From Glycine soja (lineage: Eukaryota; Streptophyta; Magnoliopsida; Fabales; Fabaceae), in NCBI RefSeq assembly GCF_004193775.1, contig NC_041005.1:6946501-7010500 (forward strand): a DNA stretch of 64,000 bases, in the 5' to 3' direction. Below are positions 57,945-64,000 of the stretch, piece after piece. Position numbers and translations under genes: made by a program. Within the stretch, counting starts at the first letter, position 1. Every line of letters starts with the position of its first letter. The notes under the pieces were generated by a model that did not search any database, had not been told where the DNA came from, and saw only the letters and a program-made list of their open reading frames with translations.

Positions 57945-60120
57945 GTCTATCATCTGAGTCTGAAATGGTTAAGAATATGACGTTTTTGAATGAAGCAAAT
58001 TCTACTGGTGAAAATACCCTTGAGATTGTTAATGAAACTAGGACTTCTGAGGAAAAGGACTCTGTTTCAAGCACTGGTTTAACCTCAGAATCAGGAAGGG
58101 AATCAAGCAGATCTTTAGGATTTGATGAAAGAAATGAAAGTTCCACTGTGGAATGTATTGAGATAGCAAATAATGGTTCAGCAACAGAGCAGATAGGAAA
58201 TCTTGGACTGAGCATTTACAACAATACTATTTCTCATTCCCCTTCTCATGCAATAGCTCCACCTCTAAGTCAAACAGAAGTGAGCCCAAATATTACGTCT
58301 CCAATGTTATCAAATGCTTATGATGAAACTGATTTCATGGAGGAAGAGAGGTTCAGGCCATCAAAAGATGAATTCAATATAGTAGGCAATAATTCTTCTA
58401 TCAACCGTGTGCCTAAGGAGACTGAAATGAATGAGTTATTGCTTCAGAACCGTGCCTCATATTGTTCTATGGTAAATAATTAATGCCATTTTTTTTCATT
58501 TCATGACTAACTATGGCATATTTTTGAGTTCTGTCTTAATGTTGGTAACTTGTTTCCAGAGGCCAAGGTGGTCTTCAGCTGTTGATCAAGAGCTATTGCA
58601 GGCCAGATCGGAGATTGAAAATGCACCAATTGTAAATAATGCTGAAAATCTTTACACTCCCCTTTTCTGAAACATTTCCAGGTTCAAGAGGTATCATTTG
58701 ATTATTGTGGTTTTGTATTTTGTTTTGAAAAATATTTCAGGAGCATCTCCAGCAATAAAATTTCTATTCTTGCAATCTACAAATGTATGGATATCGTTGA
58801 AATGATAGTATGGACTGAAATTTTTGTGGACAGTAAGGGAGAGTTGATCATTCTGATAAGTGATAACATGTAAACTCAATTTTTGGTCTTCCGTTTCCTT
58901 TACATAAATATCTGTCTTGATCAGCTTATTGATCACACAGAATTCAGAATAGTTCATTAAAGTTGCTGGGTTTCTTGATGTTGAAAACTCCACTAGCTAT
59001 TCAGGGAAACAAAATTAAACCAAAAAAACATATCGGATATGTGCATGTGTCTAAATGTGTGGCAAGCAACAGTGATATAAGGAGCAAGAATCTTATAGAT
59101 ACTGCTAAATGTTCTTTTAACCTTTGTACTAATTATCCCATTACTGTCCAATTGTCAGGAGCTATGAATTAATGGAAAGAACTCTTAAAGTGTATGTGTA
59201 TAGAGAAGGAGACAAACCCATAATGCATTCACCATATCTTTTGGGAATTTATGCTTCGGAGGGATGGTTCATGAGGCTGATGGAAGCTAGTAAACAATTT
59301 GTGACTAAAGACCCAAAGAAAGCCCAGCTATGTTACTTACCTTTCAGTTCTCGGAGGCTAGAGGAAACTTTGTATGTACCGAATTCACATAGTTCTAGGA
59401 ACCTGATTCAGTATCTGAAAAATTATGTAGACATGATTGCTGGGAAACATCGTTTCTGGAACAGAACAGGAGGTGCTGATCATTTTCTTGTTGCTTGCCA
59501 TGATGGGGTATATATGCTTTTTCTACTTCATTGAATGTGTCTTTTCTTCTGTGTGACTTTGCTAAGGGTACTAGCTATAACTGGTTCTTATTTAACATTC
59601 AATGATACTACTATTACTACCAGTTTTATGGTATGCAACAAAAGTATGTATTAGTAAATGTTGTATCACATTAGTCTTCTCTATTGTATCTTCTCATAAA
59701 ATAAACTTATTAGCTACACTATGCAGGCCCCTACAGAAACACGGCAACACATGGCTAGGTGCTTAAGAGCCCTATGCAATGCTGATGTGAAAGAAGGTTT
59801 TGTCTTGGGAAAGGACGTTTCTCTTCCTGAAACTTATGTCCGCAATGCTCCGAAGCCCACTAGAAATGTTGGCGGAAACCGAGTTTCAAAGAGGAAAACT
59901 CTGGCGTTTTTCGCAGGAGGAATGCATGGTTATGTTAGGCCAATTCTGTTGCAGCACTGGGAAAATAAAAACCCTGCCATGAAAATCTTCGGGAGACTGC
60001 CAAAGTCTAAGGGCAACAGGAACTACATCCAGTACATGAAGAGCAGCAAGTACTGTATTTGTGCAAAGGGATACGAAGTCAATAGCCCAAGAGTTGTGGA
60101 GGCTATCTTCCATGAATGTG

Positions 60121-62254
60121 CGTAACATCCTCTATCCCTCACAAATAACGAATAAAGGAAATAAAATTATCAGGAATTTTTTTTAAAACACATTAACTTT
60201 AGATCAGTTCAAATGGATAAAAAAGGTTCACATCCACTTAGTGAAAACATAGAAGTTGTTTAAATAAAAAAAAGTTATTCCGACTCAAAACAAGGTCGTC
60301 CATTCTGAATAAAAAAAATTAAAATAGAAATGATAACGTAATTATATTATTCACAGAAATTATAATATGTCAAGTATAATCCTATGTTTCAATGTCACAC
60401 TTATCAGAGCATATTCCTATCACGAACTAAGTCTATCCATCTCTAGTATAGAACTCTCATTTGATGGCTCACCTGAACAAAATGACAATCAACTCAAACA
60501 CAAACACACATCAGGAATGAATTATCACATTCATATATAATAAAAATGTTAGAGCATGTAAAATATATAATACTTAAAGCTAAATTTATATAATTAACAT
60601 CACTTCACAAAATCACACGCATTATGCACATCCATTCAAGTTCATTCACTCTAGAAAATGACATCAAACCACAATTGTTAACTCAATGAAAGTCAAACAC
60701 ATGTGTTATGCAACAAATACTCTAGACTCAAGCTTACATACAATGTGCTATTATTTTTCAGTGAAAAATCTCATCAGACGCCTAGGAGTACATTACAAGA
60801 CACATCACACAATAAGTATGTCAGGTCACTCTCACTAAGTAAAATCATAGGGAGACTAGACAGGACCATACTGTTTTGCGAGAATGTTTCAACCATGTAA
60901 GATCGGCACAAACTTAAAGGAACCACTCAAGTTGGATGACCTCTAAGGCCTACACTCCGAAGAGTCCGTTAGGACCTCTCCCTCCTGATTTAGGTCCAAC
61001 CCAGAACAAACATTTGAACACACATATTCTACCTATGAATTATGCAATGCACATAACTACTCAATTATTTTCAAAATCTCAATTTTTTTAAAAATATATT
61101 TTAACTCATTGCGCCTCAAGTGATTAAACTCGTCGGATTCCCAGAGTGAATCTTCATCACAATTCATCACGCATTAACTCGTCGCCCTTAAAGGGTCTTA
61201 CAGTTATGTGATTACATAATTCATAGCTCACAACTCAAAACATACAACATCTCAACAATCATGTAATTCACAATCCATTACGTACCAAGTGATTATCACT
61301 TACACACAATCTTAATCACAATTTCATAATAAAATAATTTATCGCATCCTATGCATATCATTAAATAGTAACATTCACAATGACACAACAAAAATATAGA
61401 TTAAACTGAAATATATTAATTCAACAAAATAAATAAAATAAAAACATCTACAACAATTAATTTGAGATGTAGCAAAAATAATTATGATTAAGCAATAATT
61501 TTACAAAAGTATTTAATTTATTATTATACATATATAACTGAAAAAAATAATAATAAATAATAATTTCACAACAATATTTAATTTATTTCTCCAAAGCAAT
61601 AAAATAATCATTTCACAACAATATTTAATTTATTATATATATATATATATAAAACTAAGAAGCAAGAACCTAGAGAACTAAAAAGCAACAACTTGTACAC
61701 GTATAGTGAAATTAAACTTTCACCAAACGCATGATACCAAATATATATATATATAAAACGAACATGTAGATAAAATGCGTGGAATTGCAACTTCAACAAA
61801 AGGGAATATATATATTGCATTATGTACTGTAGGTGGGAATTGCAGTTTCAACAAAAGAAATCTATATTGCATTTGTAAATCAAGCGTAATGGGAATTTAT
61901 AACACACCTGAAATATATATATATATATATATATATATCCTCTAGAGATCCTTAGATATGTTCATTCTAATCATCAAGCGTGAGTAAATCATCCCTTACC
62001 TCGATGTAGTCGCTCAAACATTCTCCATTAGTAATTGTGACGTTTTTTGTGCTCTCTAGAGTTCATCCTCCAGTTGCTTTGTTAGGGTTCTTGTGCGTCA
62101 AAAGAAGAAGAAAGGAACATAATGTTTTGTAAAAGCTGCTCTAGATTAAAATTTGGTTCATATAGTGGAAAATTATGACCTAATTAACTTTATTTATTTA
62201 TTTATTTTATTTATTTATTATAGGAGAACTTAAAAAAAAAAACACGACTGTTAC
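60121..62254. mobile_element. 2.1-kb insertion in the glycosyltransferase, possible solo LTR
   Basis: AATGTG stands on both sides (60115-60120 and 62255-62260), and the glycosyltransferase reading resumes across it. The insert starts CGTAACATCC and ends GACTGTTAC, a GTAAC/GTTAC inverted pair seen at ends of many legume LTRs. It has no coding region. An internal direct repeat (GGAATTGCAACTTCAACAAAAG and GGAATTGCAGTTTCAACAAA forms, near 61780-61875) and AT microsatellites are present. The exact ends are uncertain by a few bases. Confidence 0.65.
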
Positions 62255-62361
62255 AATGTGTGCCAGTTATTATCAGATGACTTTGTGCCTCCATTTTTTG
62301 AGAAGTTGAATTGGGAATCATTTATTGTTTTTGTCTTGGAGAAGGATATTCCAAATCTTAA

Positions 62362-63100
62362 GAGTATGTTTGGATAGAAAATTTTAACTGAATAAAGTAA
62401 TTTATCAGAGAATTTAAATTGCTTTAATCTAAAATTCATTGTTTGGATTTTTTTTATAAAGAATTTAAATTTTTAGAATTTTAAAATAGAATTTTAAACA
62501 ACTAAAAATGTGGAATGTTAATTTCCTTCTAAAAGGTGAGAAATTAAAATTCTCTTCTTGATAGAAGAACCTTCCAAAAACATTCGCGTATTTCCTTTAT
62601 AACCTTGATTCTCTCTTCCATCTGAAAGTTCTTCAAATCCTATTCTCGAACTCGCAACTCCTCCCTCACACTGATGATCATCTTCTTCAAGAAACACTTG
62701 TCTAAACTCGCAGAACTTCGATCGAGTGCAGGCGTAGGGGGACACGTAGAACTACACCCGTCAGTCACGGAGCAGCCGTCACTACCTATCACGAGACGAA
62801 GGTACTCGTCAGCGCGGAGGGTCTGGATCATGCCTTGTGTCGTTGACTGAATGTTGTTGTGGTCGGTGTGGTGGTGTACACTGGCATGTTCCGGTTCCCC
62901 TACGATTCTCCATACCGCATCAATATTCTTCTCTTTGAAAGTACATCAATCATGTCTTTTCTTCTCTTAGCATTCATTTTCTTTCATCTCACAATTTTAA
63001 TTTTTTTTATTCAAATATAAAATTTTGAAAATAAAAGAATTTCAATTAAAATATTTGAAATTCTTATAATTTAAAATTTCTCTCTCATCCAAACACACTC
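62362..63100. mobile_element. 739-bp PIF/Harbinger-type element with a GC-richer core
   Basis: The 3-bp target TAA flanks the element (62359-62361 and 63101-63103). The ends are inverted: GAGTATGTTTGGAT at the left and, read from the right, GAGTGTGTTTGGAT. Removing it rejoins the glycosyltransferase reading in frame (NLK then SILLSIP). The core (about 62570-62960) is GC-richer than the rest and open on the minus strand (62640-62831 and overlapping 62518-62745), with coding-like composition but no recognised domain. Confidence 0.88.
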
Positions 63101-63296
63101 TAAGAGTATACTCCTTTCCATTCCGCAAAAGAAGTATCTTCAAATGCAGTTGATGGTGAGAAAGGTGCAGCAGCATCTCCTTTGGCACAAGAGCCCTTTC
63201 AAGTATGATATATTCCACATGATACTTCATTCTATTTGGTACAACAGTCTTCACAGCAACAGCTGCATAGATCATTTTGGAGACGTGGCCAAATAA

Positions 63297-64000
63297 GATA
63301 GCAAGAAGCTTTCCTTTAGGAAGAAAAAAAACATTCTTTGGGGGACATAGAGAATTAGGACGGGGTTGATAATTTATCAGGTCATTTTTATGAGTATTTT
63401 TTGTTTTTTTTTGGAGTTTTTGTTGTAATTAAATTAAATTTGTATATATTTTTTTCTCAAGTTGTCTTCAAGCTTTCATAGTCGTCCTGCAAACCTTGTT
63501 TGATGTTTGAATAATTTGTACATCAGGTTTAAGTTTAACTCTTGTCATCAACATTAAAAAAAAAAAGTCCTCTTAGTCTCGTACCAAGCTTTTGCTCCGA
63601 CGAGTTTGAGTATGAATTTAGCAAAGGCACTCTGGTTCAGGGTCACATCGTTTAGGGGTTAAGTGCCACAAAATTATTTATATTTCTTACCCTATCAATT
63701 ATGGAAGTACGCTTCTTTTTCTTTTCTTTTCTTTTCTTTTTTTTCTTTTTGACAGAGGAAATACGTTTCTTAAATTTACTTAATAAAAAATAGAAGATCA
63801 AAATGTATCTCGTATCTTCTTGTAAAATAAAAAATGTATCTTGTATCTTAGGATCTTTGTTCATAAAAGCATGATAAATAACATCAATGGCCCATTTGAG
63901 ATTTGTTAAATTCGTGAATTAAAGTGTATGGTGGGTTTGATGCGCATGGAAGGATGGTACAACAAGTAACATAACACAGACATGTAAATAGTCATAGACT
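63297..64000. other. Intergenic right edge
   Basis: AT-rich spacer with a T-rich CTTTT repeat near 63715-63750. No gene or element recognised. Confidence 0.6.

Larger units (their letters stand above)
57945..63296 (+). pseudogene. GT47 exostosin-like glycosyltransferase, broken by insertions
   Basis: Family members are Golgi type II proteins, related to the probable glycosyltransferases like At5g03795. Exons seen: 57945-58471, 58560-58690, 59159-59507, then 59727-60120, continuing at 62261-62358 and 63104-63296. Motifs: RTLKVYVYREGDKPIMHSPY, YASEGWFMRLMEASKQFVT, HRFWNRTGGADHFLVACHD, KRKTLAFFAGGMHGYVRP, SKYCICAKGYEVNSPRVVEA, then past the inserts FVPPF, LNWESF, VLEKDIPNL and IPQKKYLQMQLMVRKVQQHF. 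Defects: TGA at 58668-58670 in place of an expected Arg codon; the usual HDW is HDG at 59507; a 2-base loss near 62275; two insertions in the last exon; no N-terminal membrane exon. The GT47 assignment is firm, function is lost. Confidence 0.9.

Noticed and set aside
57729..58215. Minus-strand open frames opposite the glycosyltransferase exon
   Set aside because: They are the antisense of a recognisable GT47 exon and the adjoining repeat.

Overview
The window is nuclear DNA of a flowering plant, most likely a legume close to soybean (Glycine). The basis is spliced genes with GT-AG introns, plant-specific families, AT-rich spacers, and dense plant transposons including a Mutator-like element rich in GGATCAACTTGATCC palindromes. 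The species call is inference from family resemblance; no database was searched. No bacterial, organellar or CRISPR-like features are present.

Left third (1-13.3 kb): three ordinary genes. A casein kinase 1-like protein (+ strand, 5' end outside the window), a VAN3-binding/FORKED-like PH-domain protein (+), and a plastid-targeted two-domain glyoxalase I (-). All three splice cleanly in silico; the last two give 431 and 359 residues.

13.6-18.7 kb: a complete 5,073-bp Mutator-like element with a perfect 9-bp target duplication. It carries a FAR1/MULE transposase fused to an OTU-type cysteine-protease domain, now broken by a stop codon and a probable splice-site change. Downstream is an intact 274-residue second gene made of two copies of one unrecognised domain. 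Its ends carry a terminal hairpin and arrays of palindromes. This is the most interesting system here.

18.7-27.2 kb: repeat-rich spacer (a 415-bp MULE-type MITE, an 82-bp tandem repeat) around an intact TIP4-type aquaporin gene (+, 246 aa).

27.2-33.2 kb: a decayed endogenous pararetrovirus-like element on the minus strand (coat-like, zinc-knuckle, reverse transcriptase and RNase H remnants, 35S-like promoter). A 1,352-bp solo LTR has split it, with a 5-bp target duplication.

34-41 kb: an intact single-exon JINGUBANG-like WD40 gene (-) and an ATL-type RING-H2 gene (-) whose conserved RING tryptophan codon is TGA.

42.4-56.1 kb: a tandem pair of carotenoid cleavage dioxygenase genes (-). The first is complete (13 exons, 579 aa, all four iron-binding histidines). 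The second is a pseudogene with at least five frame-breaking indels, a truncated exon 4, a SINE and a MITE.

57.9-63.3 kb: a GT47 exostosin-like glycosyltransferase pseudogene (+). Its last coding exon is cut by a 2.1-kb insertion and by a 739-bp PIF/Harbinger-type element carrying a GC-richer, coding-like core. Overall, three of the eight host gene loci are broken, mostly near mobile elements.
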